A DNA stretch of 41,762 bases from Candidatus Auribacter fodinae (GTDB taxonomy: Bacteria; Auribacterota; Auribacteria; Auribacterales; Auribacteraceae), in assembly GCA_003599815.1 (NCBI GenBank), contig QZJZ01000093.1, positions 1 through 41,762 on the forward strand, read 5' to 3'. Within the stretch, counting starts at the first letter, position 1. Each line of letters opens with the position of its first letter. A model generated the notes under the pieces. It saw only the letters and a program-made list of their open reading frames with translations. It had not been told where the DNA came from and ran no database searches. Both the position numbers and the translations under genes were made by a program. Below are positions 15,883 to 27,651 of this stretch, one piece after another.

Positions 15883-17301
15883 ATGGATTCAGATAAACCA
15901 CGCGAGTTTTGCGGTGTATTCGGCATATACGGGCATCCGGACGCGGCTATGCTTACCTATCTCGGATTGTATGCGCTACAGCACCGCGGACAGGAAAGCG
16001 CCGGTATTGTCTCAAATGACGGCACCCGGTTTTATGAATATAAAAATATGGGGCTGGTCAGCGAAGTTTTTGATCAGAACCGACTAAAAGAGCTCAAAGG
16101 AAACCGCGCAATCGGACATGTTCGCTACTCAACTACCGGGTCAAGCCAGTTGGTTAATGCACAGCCTTTAACTATTGATTACTGCTACGGCACTATATCG
16201 ATAGGGCATAACGGCAACCTGACAAACGCCAATGAACTGCGCATAAACCTTGAACGGCTGGGTTCCATATTCCAAACATCAACGGACAGTGAAGTTATAG
16301 TTCATCTTCTTGCAAAACCGACGTTTACGGATAATGTCGATAGGTTGCGGTACGCTCTCAGCCGCATTGAGGGCGCCTATTCATTTGTAATGATGAATGA
16401 AACATCCATTATCGGTGTGCGCGACCCGCATGGATTCCGCCCACTCTGCCTCGGTAAACTTGACGGCGCGTATGTGCTCTCATCTGAAACGTGCGCCTTT
16501 GACCTTATTGGCGCGGAATATGTTCGGGATGTAGAGCCGGGTGAGACAGTTATCATTGACGGCAACGGGCTGACGTCACTAAAACTAACTGATCCTCAAC
16601 CCCACACATTCTGTATTTTCGAAATGATTTATTTTTCCCGTCCGGACAGTTTTTATTTAGGAAAAAGTGTCCATACTATCCGTAAGGCGCTCGGACGAAG
16701 ACTGGCACAGGAGCACCCCGCCGATGCGGATGTAGTTATTGCTGTGCCCGACTCCGGCAAATCATGTGCTGTCGGTTACGGAGAAGAATCAGGAATACCA
16801 TACGACAGAGGCTTCATCAGAAACCATTATATAGGCAGGACATTTATTCATCCGAGCCAAAGTATCCGCAACTTCAGTACACGAGTAAAACTAAATCCGG
16901 TGAAAGATGTCATCAACGGCAAACGGGTCGTGGTCATTGATGATTCCATCGTAAGGGGTACAACGAGCAGATCCCGTATTTCCGCACTGCGTGACGCAGG
17001 CGCTAAAGAGATACACATGAGGATCAGTTGCCCGCCTCATATTTCGCCCTGTTACTACGGTATAGATTTTCCCAGTAATACGGAACTTATCGCGTCCCTT
17101 ATGAATAAAAATACAAAAAAAATCGCAGAGTTTATTGGCGCGGATACACTCGGGTACCTGAGCCTTGAAGGGATGCTCGAAGCAACCGGCACGGCCAATA
17201 TTTATTGTATGGCATGCTACACTGGTGATTATCCGGTAAAACCATCACCTGACACACGAAAACTAGCACTTGAGAAACATCATCCAACTATTAAATTGTA
17301 A
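15883..17301 (+). CDS. purF: Amidophosphoribosyltransferase, Fe-S type
   Basis: Committed step of purine synthesis: PRPP plus glutamine to phosphoribosylamine. The N-terminal nucleophile is Cys10, exposed after removal of a nine-residue propeptide (MDSDKPREF, then CGVFG). The PRPP loop VVVIDDSIVRGTTS lies at about 349-362. Cys244, Cys390, Cys442 and Cys445 match the four ligands of the [4Fe-4S] cluster known from the Bacillus subtilis enzyme, in which oxygen breaks the cluster and inactivates the enzyme. This fits an anaerobe. The 472-residue length is normal. AAGAAGGA precedes the ATG. Confidence 0.95.
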   Translation: MDSDKPREFCGVFGIYGHPDAAMLTYLGLYALQHRGQESAGIVSNDGTRFYEYKNMGLVSEVFDQNRLKELKGNRAIGHVRYSTTGSSQLVNAQPLTIDYCYGTISIGHNGNLTNANELRINLERLGSIFQTSTDSEVIVHLLAKPTFTDNVDRLRYALSRIEGAYSFVMMNETSIIGVRDPHGFRPLCLGKLDGAYVLSSETCAFDLIGAEYVRDVEPGETVIIDGNGLTSLKLTDPQPHTFCIFEMIYFSRPDSFYLGKSVHTIRKALGRRLAQEHPADADVVIAVPDSGKSCAVGYGEESGIPYDRGFIRNHYIGRTFIHPSQSIRNFSTRVKLNPVKDVINGKRVVVIDDSIVRGTTSRSRISALRDAGAKEIHMRISCPPHISPCYYGIDFPSNTELIASLMNKNTKKIAEFIGADTLGYLSLEGMLEATGTANIYCMACYTGDYPVKPSPDTRKLALEKHHPTIKL

Positions 17302-17319
17302 AGGATTGACACGGTACTC

Positions 17320-18363
17320 ATGGATACAGATAACAAGGCTACTTATAAAGCCGCTGGCGTCGATATAGACGAAGGCATCAAAGCAGTAAATTTCATCAAA
17401 GAGCGAATGAAAAGAACATCATTTCAGAACGTACTTTCCGGCATCGGAGGGTTCGGAGGAATCGTGGATTTTACCAAACTGGGGCTCAAACAGCCAGCGC
17501 TGGTTTCCAGCATTGACGGCGTCGGAACCAAGACAAAAGTCGCGTCTGCTTATGGAAAATTCGAAGGCATCGGCAGGGATATCGTATCGCACTGCATAAA
17601 CGACATCGCGGTACAGGGCGCCGCCCCATTATTCTTTATGGACTACATCGGTGTTTCTCATCTAAATGCGGAACTCGTTGATGCCCTTATTGCCGGGATA
17701 CTTTCAATATGCGAGGAAGAGAACTGCATACTGCTGGGCGGAGAAACTGCTGAGATGCCGGGAGTCTATGCCGAAAATGAGTTTGACCTTGTCGGTTGTA
17801 TTGTCGGATACATAGAAAAAGAAAATATCATTACCGGTAAAGATATTTGTCCCGGTGACGTCATTATAGGACTGCCTTCCTCAGGACTGCATACCAACGG
17901 ATTTTCGCTGGCTCGAAAAGTTCTTCTTGATATGGGAAAACTTGATTTGCACTCCACTCCGGCTGGACTCGACAGGCCGCTCGGGGATGTACTGCTTGAG
18001 CCGCATCGTTGTTATGGAAAAATTATCCGTCAGGCATCCGGCGTATTCAATATAAAAGGAATCGCGCATATTACCGGCGGCGGCGTAATAGACAATATAC
18101 CGCGTATCCTCCCCGATACAACGGAAGCGGTTATTGATACCAGAACGTGGACAACTCCGCCAATATTCAGCCTTATTCAATCAATAGGCGCCATTGATGA
18201 GCACGAAATGCACCGCGTATTTAATATGGGTATCGGGCTGACACTTATCGTGCCTGCAGAACAAGCTGAAGACATACTGTCATTTCTTGACGATAACCAG
18301 CAGAACCCGGTACAAATCGGAGAAATACGAGCAGGACAACAGAAGGTTTCATTAATTATATAA
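17320..18363 (+). CDS. purM: Phosphoribosylformylglycinamidine cyclo-ligase
   Basis: AIR synthetase, which closes the imidazole ring of FGAM using ATP. The 347-residue length is normal. Typical segments are AGVDIDEGIKAV at the start, SSIDGVGTKTKVA (ATP loop), CINDIAVQGAAPLFFMDYI, LLGGETAEMPGVY and ITGGGVIDNIPRIL. It lies 18 bases after purF in the same frame of transcription. The ribosome site is AAAGGATTG, somewhat far from the ATG. Confidence 0.95.
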   Translation: MDTDNKATYKAAGVDIDEGIKAVNFIKERMKRTSFQNVLSGIGGFGGIVDFTKLGLKQPALVSSIDGVGTKTKVASAYGKFEGIGRDIVSHCINDIAVQGAAPLFFMDYIGVSHLNAELVDALIAGILSICEEENCILLGGETAEMPGVYAENEFDLVGCIVGYIEKENIITGKDICPGDVIIGLPSSGLHTNGFSLARKVLLDMGKLDLHSTPAGLDRPLGDVLLEPHRCYGKIIRQASGVFNIKGIAHITGGGVIDNIPRILPDTTEAVIDTRTWTTPPIFSLIQSIGAIDEHEMHRVFNMGIGLTLIVPAEQAEDILSFLDDNQQNPVQIGEIRAGQQKVSLII

Positions 18364-18413
18364 CGTCACCCGTTTTTTCGGTGGATGAAATGCTGAAGGA
18401 GAGATCAAGACCA

Positions 18414-19976
18414 ATGAACAAAATCAAACGCGCTCTGATGAGTGTCTCAGACAAATCAGGCATCGCTGATTTCGCCCGCGCATTGACTGATATGGGGGTT
18501 GAAATCCTGACAACCGGCGGTACCGCACGATTACTGGAACAGGAAAAAATACCTTTCACCCGTGTGTCGGATTATACCGGTTTCCCGGAAATGCTGGATG
18601 GCCGCGTCAAAACATTGCACCCAAAAATTCACGCCGGGTTGCTGGCAATACGGAACAACGCATCGCATGACGCCGATCTTAAAAAACATAATATCCAGCA
18701 CATCGACATGGTTGTGGTTAATCTCTACCCGTTTTACCAGACCATCAACAAAGCAGGCATATCTCATGAAGAAATCATAGAAAATATTGATATCGGCGGC
18801 CCTACGATGCTCCGTTCCGCCGCTAAAAATTATAAAAGTGTGGCCTGTGTATGCAACCCTAAAAAATACAGTGCAATTATTGACGAAATGAAATCTAGCG
18901 ACGGCAAGTTGTCAGAAAAAACACTGCTGAGCCTCGCGTATGACGTGTTCTGTATGACGTCAACCTACGATTCGGTTATATCTCATTATTTCAGCACAGT
19001 AGTAGAAACAGGTGATGACAATCTGCCTGATATTTTCAGCCTTCCGCTGGAAAAAATTCAGGGGTTACGCTACGGCGAGAATCCCCATCAGAAAGCCGCA
19101 TTGTATAAACTGACCACTGACGGCAATAACGAGTTGACCGGAGCAGAACAGATTCAGGGCAAAGAGTTGTCTTTTAACAACTTTATAGATGCCGACGCGG
19201 CGTACCGGCTGGTTTGTGAATTCACTGATCCAGCGGCGATAATAATTAAACATACCAATCCCTGCGGCGCCGCTCAGTCCAGTTCTCTATTTGATGCGTA
19301 CAGGCGTGCACGGGAAACTGATCCGGTTTCAGCGTTCGGCAGTATACTGGCGTTTAATGCAGAAGTAGGGGCTGATCTTGCAAAAGAAATTACAGACACC
19401 TTTGTTGAAGCGGTTATAGCTCCGGATTACTCTTCTGAAGCGTTAAAACTATTTAGCGCAAAAAAGAACCTGCGCATACTGAAAAAAGGATCGGCATCTA
19501 CGAATAAATTGCTTCAGTTCAATTGCGATGTCAAAAGGGTTCAGGGTGGAATTCTTATTCAGGACAGCGATGCGGCAATTATTAATAAAAATGAACTTAA
19601 ATGTGTCACGAATGTTAAACCGACAGAAGAACAGATAGAAAGCCTCCTCTTCGCATGGAAGATAGTCAAACATGTCAAATCAAACGCTATCGTTCTTGCA
19701 ACAGGAACAGAAACGGTTGGTGTCGGGGCTGGACAGATGAGCAGAATCGACTCATCCATGATAGCCGCGAACAAAGCGCAAAAACCACTGGAAAATCTGG
19801 TTATGGCATCCGATGCGTTTTTCCCATTCAGAGATAACGTTGACGAAGCGGCAAAGCATGGCGTTAAAGCCATTATTCAGCCGGGCGGTTCAATTCGCGA
19901 TCAGGAAGTCATTGATGCGTGTAACGAACATGGAATTGCAATGGTGTTTACGGGAATGCGGCATTTCAAACATTAA
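18414..19976 (+). CDS. purH: Bifunctional AICAR formyltransferase / IMP cyclohydrolase
   Basis: Carries out the last two steps to IMP: formylation of AICAR with formyl-tetrahydrofolate, then ring closure. I place the start at ATG 18414, preceded by AAGGAGAG at nine bases, giving 520 residues. An earlier in-frame ATG (18381) would add eleven poorly conserved residues. The N-terminal cyclohydrolase has LMSVSDKSGI, TGGTARLLE and GRVKTLHPKIHAGLLA. The transformylase half has RYGENPHQKAALY, KHTNPCGAAQ and SDAFFPFRDNVD. A glyA gene downstream can supply the one-carbon units. Confidence 0.96.
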   Translation: MNKIKRALMSVSDKSGIADFARALTDMGVEILTTGGTARLLEQEKIPFTRVSDYTGFPEMLDGRVKTLHPKIHAGLLAIRNNASHDADLKKHNIQHIDMVVVNLYPFYQTINKAGISHEEIIENIDIGGPTMLRSAAKNYKSVACVCNPKKYSAIIDEMKSSDGKLSEKTLLSLAYDVFCMTSTYDSVISHYFSTVVETGDDNLPDIFSLPLEKIQGLRYGENPHQKAALYKLTTDGNNELTGAEQIQGKELSFNNFIDADAAYRLVCEFTDPAAIIIKHTNPCGAAQSSSLFDAYRRARETDPVSAFGSILAFNAEVGADLAKEITDTFVEAVIAPDYSSEALKLFSAKKNLRILKKGSASTNKLLQFNCDVKRVQGGILIQDSDAAIINKNELKCVTNVKPTEEQIESLLFAWKIVKHVKSNAIVLATGTETVGVGAGQMSRIDSSMIAANKAQKPLENLVMASDAFFPFRDNVDEAAKHGVKAIIQPGGSIRDQEVIDACNEHGIAMVFTGMRHFKH

Positions 19977-19994
19977 ACCGAGTGAGGTGGCGAC

Positions 19995-21299
19995 GTGAAA
20001 GTATTAGTTATAGGTGGCGGCGGCCGGGAACATGCGCTCGTATGGAAACTGAACCAGAGCCCGCTGGTAAAAAAATTATATTGTGCTCCGGGAAACGGCG
20101 GTATATCCCGATTTGCCCAATGCGTGCCGATTGGCGCGGATAAAACAGATGATTTACTGCAATTTAGTATAAAAGAAAAAATAGATTTCGTTGTAGTCGG
20201 GCCTGAAATTCCTTTGTGCGCTGGCATTGTGGATGTTTTTGAAATGAATAAGATTCCGGTATTCGGTCCATCCAAAGCGGCGGCTCGCCTTGAGGATAGT
20301 AAAATTTTTGCCAAGGAAGTGATGATTAAGGCAAACGTGCCGACTGCGTTCCATAAAGTATTTACATCCAGCGAAGAAGCGATAGAGTATCTCAACAAAA
20401 AATCAGTGCCGATCGTCATTAAAGCGGATGGGCTGGCCGCCGGCAAAGGCGCTATTGTGGCGGATACACGGGAAAAAGCCAAAGGCGCGGTAAAACTAAT
20501 TCTTGACGACCGGGTATTCGGCTCTGCCGGTGATAGAATTCTCGTTGAGGAATTCCTGCCCGGCGAGGAAGCATCGATGTTTGCTCTGTCCGACGGCAAA
20601 ACCGTTGTTCCCTTGCTTGCGGCACAGGATCATAAAAGAGTTTACGATAACGACAAAGGCCCAAACACGGGCGGTATGGGCGCCTATTGCCCTGCTCCGG
20701 TTGTTGATCCGGTTATGCAGGAACGAGTCATGCGTTTAATCGTTGAACCGGTTATTCAGCAGATGGAGAAGGAAGGCGCACCCTATAAAGGGGTTTTATT
20801 CGTAGGATTGATGATAGCCGACAATGAGCCGAAAGTTCTGGAATTTAATGTTCGGTTCGGCGATCCTGAGACTCAGGCGATACTCCCTTTGCTGGAAACA
20901 GATCTGATGGAAGTATTTCTCGCGGTTCACGAACAGAAACTGGATAAAATCAAACTGAAATGGAAACAGCAAACGGCCTTAACCGTTGTCTTGGCATCTG
21001 GAGGGTATCCCGGTGAATATGAAAAAGGAATAGCCATACAAGGCCTTGAAGCGCTGGATGATATGAATAAGGTTGTCGCGTTCCATGCAGGAACATCTTG
21101 CAAGGGTGGAATATTTTATACAAACGGCGGGCGCGTATTGAACATCACCGCGCTTGGAAGCACTATTGAAAACGCGCAAGACCGCGCATATGCCGCGATA
21201 AAGCGCATCTACTTCGACAAAATGCATTTTCGTCGGGATATAGGAAACAAAGCATTACAACGACTTGAAAGGGTTACAAATGAATCAGCAGGCAAATAA
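19995..21299 (+). CDS. purD: Phosphoribosylamine-glycine ligase
   Basis: GAR synthetase, an ATP-grasp enzyme joining glycine to phosphoribosylamine. The 434-residue length is normal. Visible marks are [15 protein letters not shown] at the start, [42 protein letters not shown] and [12 protein letters not shown]. The start codon is GTG (19995) after GAGGTGG; no better ATG is near. Its last 20 bases overlap the start of purE in another frame. Confidence 0.95.
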   Translation: MKVLVIGGGGREHALVWKLNQSPLVKKLYCAPGNGGISRFAQCVPIGADKTDDLLQFSIKEKIDFVVVGPEIPLCAGIVDVFEMNKIPVFGPSKAAARLEDSKIFAKEVMIKANVPTAFHKVFTSSEEAIEYLNKKSVPIVIKADGLAAGKGAIVADTREKAKGAVKLILDDRVFGSAGDRILVEEFLPGEEASMFALSDGKTVVPLLAAQDHKRVYDNDKGPNTGGMGAYCPAPVVDPVMQERVMRLIVEPVIQQMEKEGAPYKGVLFVGLMIADNEPKVLEFNVRFGDPETQAILPLLETDLMEVFLAVHEQKLDKIKLKWKQQTALTVVLASGGYPGEYEKGIAIQGLEALDDMNKVVAFHAGTSCKGGIFYTNGGRVLNITALGSTIENAQDRAYAAIKRIYFDKMHFRRDIGNKALQRLERVTNESAGK

Positions 21300-21807
21300 T
21301 TCGCCCCGCGTGGGAATTATTATGGGCAGTCAGTCAGACCTGCCTATCGTTGAAATCACTCTTGACAAGCTTCGCGATCTGGGTATTACGTTTGAAGTTA
21401 AAGTTATATCTGCACACCGCACACCTGACCGTGCCGCTGAGTATGCTTCGACCGCTGAATCGCGGGGAATAAAAGTCATTATAGCCGCGGCAGGCAGTGC
21501 GGCTCACCTCGCCGGTGTCCTTGCGGCGCATACAATTTTGCCAATCATCGGGATCCCGATTGACGCGTCATCGCTGAACGGTTTGGATGCATTGTTATCA
21601 ACAGTACAGATGCCGGGCGGTGTGCCCGTCGCAACGGTCGCCATAGGGAAAGCCGGAGCAACGAACGCCGCTATCCTTGCCGCTCAGATGATCGCTTTAT
21701 ACGACAATGCCATCGCTCACAACCTGAGAAAGATGAAAGCAGACATGGCGGAAAAAGTTATTGCCGCATCCGAAAGTGTTGAAAGGCTTAGTAATGCAAC
21801 ACTCTAG
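21280..21807 (+). CDS. purE: N5-carboxyaminoimidazole ribonucleotide mutase, PurE class I
   Basis: Converts N5-CAIR to CAIR. I place the start at ATG 21280 (GAAAGGG upstream), giving 175 residues; a TTG fifteen bases earlier is less likely. The start overlaps purD by 20 bases. Marks are [27 protein letters not shown] (active His), [17 protein letters not shown] and [22 protein letters not shown]. The pattern looks like class I, which needs PurK, and purK is not in the window. It is the last purine gene proper of the operon. Confidence 0.93.
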   Translation: MNQQANNSPRVGIIMGSQSDLPIVEITLDKLRDLGITFEVKVISAHRTPDRAAEYASTAESRGIKVIIAAAGSAAHLAGVLAAHTILPIIGIPIDASSLNGLDALLSTVQMPGGVPVATVAIGKAGATNAAILAAQMIALYDNAIAHNLRKMKADMAEKVIAASESVERLSNATL

Positions 21808-22432
21808 CCGCCTGATGTCCATTGACCCTCGTCATCCCCAGCAAAATGTTTTAGACCAGGCGGCGGAAGCCTTGAAACAGGGTGGGCTTGTCATTTTTCC
21901 AACAGAAACGGTTTATGGAATCGCCGCAATTCACGGTAATAAAACAGCAACGGAAAAACTCGTCAAGATCAAAGATCGTGATGCGAACAAACCATTTACA
22001 TTACATATTTGTGATATGGATACCATTATCAAAGCTGGCTGTGTAATACCTCCGGCGGCACAAAAACTGATGGATAAATACTGGCCGGGCCCATTGACTT
22101 TGTTATTGCCATTGAAGAACAAAACAGGTAAACTTGGATTTCGTTATCCAGATCATCCTGTAGCCATAGGACTGATTAAAGCAGTAGGAACCGCGCTTAT
22201 TGCTCCCAGCGCCAATAGAAAAGGCGAAAAAAGCCCGGTGAACGCATTAGAAACATTAATAGCGCTCGGTGACGAAGTAGACATTATTCTGGATGCAGGG
22301 GCGACTGGATACGGACGGGAATCAACAATACTGGATCTTTCCGGTGAAAAAACTCAGCTTATCAGGGAAGGTGCGATAAGCTTTGATGAAATTCAAAACT
22401 TCCTGAAAAACGAGGTGATCGTTGACAAATAA
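21794..22432 (+). CDS. tsaC: L-threonylcarbamoyladenylate synthase (Sua5/YciO/YrdC family)
   Basis: Makes threonylcarbamoyl-AMP from threonine, bicarbonate and ATP, the first step of the t6A37 modification of tRNAs reading ANN codons. The start ATG 21794 (GAAAGGC upstream) lies inside the end of purE by 14 bases; an ATG at 21815 is a second option. Core motifs are [16 protein letters not shown], then [15 protein letters not shown] (KxR-type), and later [12 protein letters not shown]. About 212 residues means the short TsaC/YrdC form without the Sua5 C-terminal domain. The placement between purE and a phosphatase gene suggests operon growth rather than a pathway link. Confidence 0.88.
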   Translation: MQHSSRLMSIDPRHPQQNVLDQAAEALKQGGLVIFPTETVYGIAAIHGNKTATEKLVKIKDRDANKPFTLHICDMDTIIKAGCVIPPAAQKLMDKYWPGPLTLLLPLKNKTGKLGFRYPDHPVAIGLIKAVGTALIAPSANRKGEKSPVNALETLIALGDEVDIILDAGATGYGRESTILDLSGEKTQLIREGAISFDEIQNFLKNEVIVDK

Positions 22433-22892
22433 CAGCCTGCAGAAACATATCGTTTTTGTCTGTACAGGTAATATGTGCAGGAGCCCTATGGCGGAAGGTA
22501 TTTTCAACTATCTCACAAAAAACAGGCCTGAATTCACCTGCGAATCTGCGGGTATGGCGGCTCTCGACGGAATGCCCCCCAGCAGGAACGCACAGATAAT
22601 CGCCGCAAAATACGATGTTGATATCAGTAAAATCAGGTCAAAACTTATCACTGAAGAAATTATGCAAAAAGCGGATTATGTGTTCGTGATGACGCGCCAG
22701 CATTATATGGTGCTTCGCGGCGATTACTCGAAATACGCTGATAAAGTTTTCATACTGAAAGATTTCGCTAATACGGCCGAGCATACTTTCGATCCTGACC
22801 TTCGCGACCCAATCGGTCAGGATCTTAACGCATATGAAGAATGTTTTTTTGATCTGGATAAAGCTATACGTGGAATACTGGAGAAAATATGA
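22422..22892 (+). CDS. Low-molecular-weight protein-tyrosine phosphatase-like protein
   Basis: Protein of 156 residues with the CX5R catalytic loop VCTGNMCRS (Cys14, Arg20) right after the first strand, and a general-acid aspartate region DPDLRDPIG near the C-terminus. Both are typical of LMW-PTPs and related arsenate reductases. The likely start is TTG 22422, since no ATG exists before the catalytic loop; GAGGTG sits just upstream and the gene overlaps tsaC by 11 bases. In other bacteria LMW-PTPs act on tyrosine kinases of capsule assembly or on phospho-arginine. The substrate here is unknown. The neighbourhood of tsaC and rpiB is seen in other phyla too. Confidence 0.85.
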   Translation: MTNNSLQKHIVFVCTGNMCRSPMAEGIFNYLTKNRPEFTCESAGMAALDGMPPSRNAQIIAAKYDVDISKIRSKLITEEIMQKADYVFVMTRQHYMVLRGDYSKYADKVFILKDFANTAEHTFDPDLRDPIGQDLNAYEECFFDLDKAIRGILEKI

Positions 22893-23332
22893 AAATTGCC
22901 ATTGGAGCCGATCACGGTGGGTTTGATTTAAAGGAACACATCTGTAGTTATCTCAAAAAAAAGGGAATGGATGTTGATAATGTTGGCTGCCACTCGAAAG
23001 AATCCGTTGATTATCCTGAATATGGTAAACGGGTCGCCGAGAAAATATCTGAAGGAGCAACTGAACGGGGCATCCTTGTGTGCACATCAGGGATAGGTAT
23101 GTCCATCGTCGCCAACAGGTACCCCAAAGTCCGGGCGGGATTGTGCCTGAATGAAGATATGGCAAAAATGTGCAGGGCGCATAATAACTGCAACGTACTG
23201 GTTATCGGTTCAAAATATGTGAATCCGGCTATGGCTGAAAAGCTTGTAGATATATGGCTTGACTCCGAATTCGAAGGAGGAAGGCATCAGAGGCGAATTG
23301 ACAAAATTGAAATACATAATTGCGAGTGTTGA
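22889..23332 (+). CDS. rpiB: Ribose-5-phosphate isomerase B
   Basis: Interconverts ribose-5-phosphate and ribulose-5-phosphate, and so feeds PRPP to the purine genes upstream. The 147-residue length is normal. The start KIAIGADHGGFDLKEHI and the active-site strand VCTSGIGMSIVANRYPKVRAGLC are diagnostic of RpiB (catalytic Cys in CTSG). The related galactose-6-phosphate isomerases are less likely in this context. The start overlaps the previous stop as ATGA. Confidence 0.93.
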   Translation: MKIAIGADHGGFDLKEHICSYLKKKGMDVDNVGCHSKESVDYPEYGKRVAEKISEGATERGILVCTSGIGMSIVANRYPKVRAGLCLNEDMAKMCRAHNNCNVLVIGSKYVNPAMAEKLVDIWLDSEFEGGRHQRRIDKIEIHNCEC

Positions 23333-23347
23333 AACAAGGAGGCAAAA

Positions 23348-24601
23348 GTGGAACCATTACGTATCGTAGATCCTGAAATCGCGGCGGCGATAGACCATGA
23401 AATAGAACGGCAGACCTATACTTTAGAGTTGATCGCCTCGGAAAACTTTGTCAGCAAAGCTGTACTTGAGGCTCAGGGCAGTGTCATGACAAACAAGTAC
23501 GCCGAAGGATACCCTGCAAAACGATGGTACAACGGCTGTGAATACGTTGATATCGCAGAATCAAAAGCGATTGAGCGCGCAAAACAGCTTTTTGGCGCTG
23601 ACCATGTTAATGTACAGCCTCATTCCGGGTCACAGGCAAATATGGCGGTATACCTCGCCGTCCTACAGCCGGGTGATACTATTCTGGCAATGGATCTTGC
23701 TCATGGCGGGCATTTAACGCACGGGCACAAAATGAATTTTTCAGGCATATTGTACAACATCGTTTCATACGGTGTTCGACAGGATACCGAACAGATTGAT
23801 TACGATCAGGTTGAGTCATTAGCTCGCGAACACAAGCCGAAACTGATAATTGCCGGGGCAAGCGCATACCCTCGTTTTATTGACTTCGAACGGTTCGCGT
23901 CTATCGCTAAATCTGTCGGCGCATATTTCATGACCGATATGGCACATATTGCAGGGCTGGTTGCCGCCGGCATACATCCATCCCCAGTCCCCCATTGCGA
24001 TTTCGTTACAACAACCACACATAAAACACTGCGCGGTCCAAGAGCCGGTATGATTCTGTGCAAGGAAGAATTCGCCAAGGATATCGACAGGCTCGTATTT
24101 CCCGGTATACAGGGAGGCCCTTTAATGCATGCCATCGCCGCGAAAGCTGTCGCATTTAAAGAAGCACTTCAGCCGTCGTTTAAAGAATACGCCAAGCAAG
24201 TCGTGGCAAACGCAAAAGTGTTGGCTTCAAGCCTCCAGCAAGGCGGTTGCCGTATCGTTTCAGGCGGCACGGATAATCATCTTATGATGGTTGACGTTAG
24301 CCCTCTTGGGCTTACAGGGAAAGATGCCGCTCTTCTTCTCGAGGAAGCCGCAATCACGGTCAACAAAAACCTGATTCCCTTCGATACAAAGAGCCCGTTT
24401 GTTACCAGCGGGATACGCCTTGGAACACCTGCTTTGACGACACGCGGGATGAAAGAAGCGGAAATGAAGCTTGTTGCGGAATATATCCTGAAAACACTGA
24501 GAAATAAAGATAATAAGGTTATTATCGAATCAGTGAAAAAAGATGTGCACAAGCTGTGCTCAAAATTTATATTGTATCCATCCGCAGTGACAACTGCCTG
24601 A
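23348..24601 (+). CDS. glyA: Serine hydroxymethyltransferase
   Basis: PLP enzyme turning serine plus tetrahydrofolate into glycine plus methylene-THF. It serves purine synthesis twice, giving glycine for PurD and one-carbon units for PurH. The start codon is GTG 23348 with a strong AAGGAGGC site. Motifs are [38 protein letters not shown], and the PLP lysine Lys226 in [12 protein letters not shown]. The 417-residue length is normal. It is the last gene before the sugar-nucleotide genes; a 34-base gap leaves it open whether the operon continues. Confidence 0.96.
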   Translation: MEPLRIVDPEIAAAIDHEIERQTYTLELIASENFVSKAVLEAQGSVMTNKYAEGYPAKRWYNGCEYVDIAESKAIERAKQLFGADHVNVQPHSGSQANMAVYLAVLQPGDTILAMDLAHGGHLTHGHKMNFSGILYNIVSYGVRQDTEQIDYDQVESLAREHKPKLIIAGASAYPRFIDFERFASIAKSVGAYFMTDMAHIAGLVAAGIHPSPVPHCDFVTTTTHKTLRGPRAGMILCKEEFAKDIDRLVFPGIQGGPLMHAIAAKAVAFKEALQPSFKEYAKQVVANAKVLASSLQQGGCRIVSGGTDNHLMMVDVSPLGLTGKDAALLLEEAAITVNKNLIPFDTKSPFVTSGIRLGTPALTTRGMKEAEMKLVAEYILKTLRNKDNKVIIESVKKDVHKLCSKFILYPSAVTTA

Positions 24602-24629
24602 GTTATTATACAGAGATCAAGGGGATTAG

Positions 24630-26556
<1,927 letters not shown>

Positions 26557-26560
<4 letters not shown>

Positions 26561-27384
26561 CACTGATAAGCGCGATCATTCTTGGCATAGTGCAGGGGCT
26601 AACCGAATTTCTGCCGATCAGCAGTTCCGGGCATCTGGTGCTTCTGCAGGAAATCATACATATCGATAAAGCTCTGGAGATTTTATTCGACGTTACTGTC
26701 CACCTCGGCACGCTGGTCGCGGTTGTCCTGTATTACTTCGCTGATATCCGTCACATGATAACAACTTTTGTAGCACATAGTTATAAACCTCAAACATGGG
26801 GTGATGCATACAAAAACAACCTGTTTTTCAAACTCTGTGTCCTTATTATACTAAGCACCTTCATAACCGGTGTCATAGGCATCTCAATCAAAGATTTTAT
26901 TGAGGAACTCTTTTTAGATAATCCCCGCCTCGTCGCGGTGGCTTTATGCTGTACAGCCTGCATACTCCTGAGCGCGGAACTAATCAGAAAACGCTCAAAA
27001 GCGTTATCATCCATGATCTGGCTGGACGCTTTAATTATAGGCGCCGCGCAAGCCATTGCTCTTGTACCCGGCATATCCCGTTCGGGAATGACCATTGCCT
27101 GCGCTGTATGGCTGGGGTTCACCCGTCTTGAGTCAGCGCGTTACTCTTTCCTGCTGGCGATACCTGCGATCCTCGCTGGCTTTACCTTTCAGGTTCACGA
27201 ATCTATAAGTATGGGATTCAACAGCGAATGGTTTCTGCCGCTTATTACCGGATGGATAAGCGCAGTCATAGCGGGTATTGTGGCAATCAAGCTGATCCTG
27301 TTGATACTAAAAGACAACCGCCTGCACTGGTTTTCCCTCTATTGTGTCGCAGTAGCCATTGCGGTTTTTATGTATTTCAGATAA
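26557..27384 (+). CDS. uppP: Undecaprenyl-diphosphatase
   Basis: Membrane enzyme of the BacA type (275 residues, about eight hydrophobic segments) that hydrolyses undecaprenyl diphosphate, recycling the lipid carrier for peptidoglycan and glycans. Both family motifs are present: GIVQGLTEFLPISSSGHLVL near residues 9-28 and VPGISRSGMTIACAVWLGF near 170-190. The start overlaps rmd by ATGA, which links carrier recycling to deoxysugar supply. It is the last gene of this plus-strand run. Confidence 0.94.
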
Positions 27385-27519
27385 CCATAGCTTTACGCAA
27401 CTGAAAATACCTGTATAATAAATCTATGACAAATTTTTGACTCAGCAGAACCAGATCAAGATATGTCCGATCTTTTTACGATTTTGTGTTCGTAGTGGCA
27501 TGACTCGTCCTAATAATTA

Positions 27520-27556
27520 TGTCATTCCGAGGAGCAAAGCGACGTGGGAATCTCCT
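27520..27556 (+). repeat. GTCATTCC-type dispersed repeat element
   Basis: Starts TGTCATTCCGAGGAGCAAAG and closes with GTGGGAATCTCC. The two ends (ATTCC and GGAAT) can pair. This word family resembles short intergenic repeats that I have seen scattered in many unrelated bacterial genomes. A shorter related stretch (GTCATCCCGGGGA) lies at 28976-28988, on the other side of the PEP-CTERM gene. Confidence 0.5.
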
Positions 27557-27596
27557 CCTTATAAAAAATCAGCAGAAAGCTAAGGAAAAGATTAAA

Positions 27597-27610
27597 AATT
27601 AAATGATGTG
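27597..27610. repeat. Left copy of a 14-base direct repeat (possible target duplication)
   Basis: AATTAAATGATGTG here and AATTAAGTGATGTG at 28961-28974 match at 13 of 14 positions and lie outside, or at the outer edge of, the inverted repeats that frame one PEP-CTERM gene. This resembles a target-site duplication, but the AT-rich half lowers the weight of the match. Confidence 0.4.
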
Positions 27611-27614
27611 TTGC

Positions 27615-27637
27615 CTTAATTATTGTCCCCTTAATTA
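27615..27637. repeat. Left arm of imperfect inverted repeat
   Basis: CTTAATT, then a four-base spacer, then TCCCCTTAATT. It is complementary to the right arm at 28947-28967 except that the right arm has one spacer base instead of four. It begins 15 bases outside the stop codon of the gene at 27652. The word TTAATTATTGTCCCC resembles the outer ends of REP-type elements moved by Y1 transposases; no transposase gene is present here. Confidence 0.45.
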
Positions 27638-27651
27638 GCATCAGAGCCATT

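Larger units (their letters stand above)
27385..27651. other. Intergenic region with dispersed-repeat remnants
   Basis: About 267 bases after uppP. It contains a GTCATTCCGAGG-type element (27520-27556), part of the left direct repeat (27597-27610) and the left inverted-repeat arm (27615-27637). No gene and no clear terminator hairpin for the uppP transcript are seen. Confidence 0.55.
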
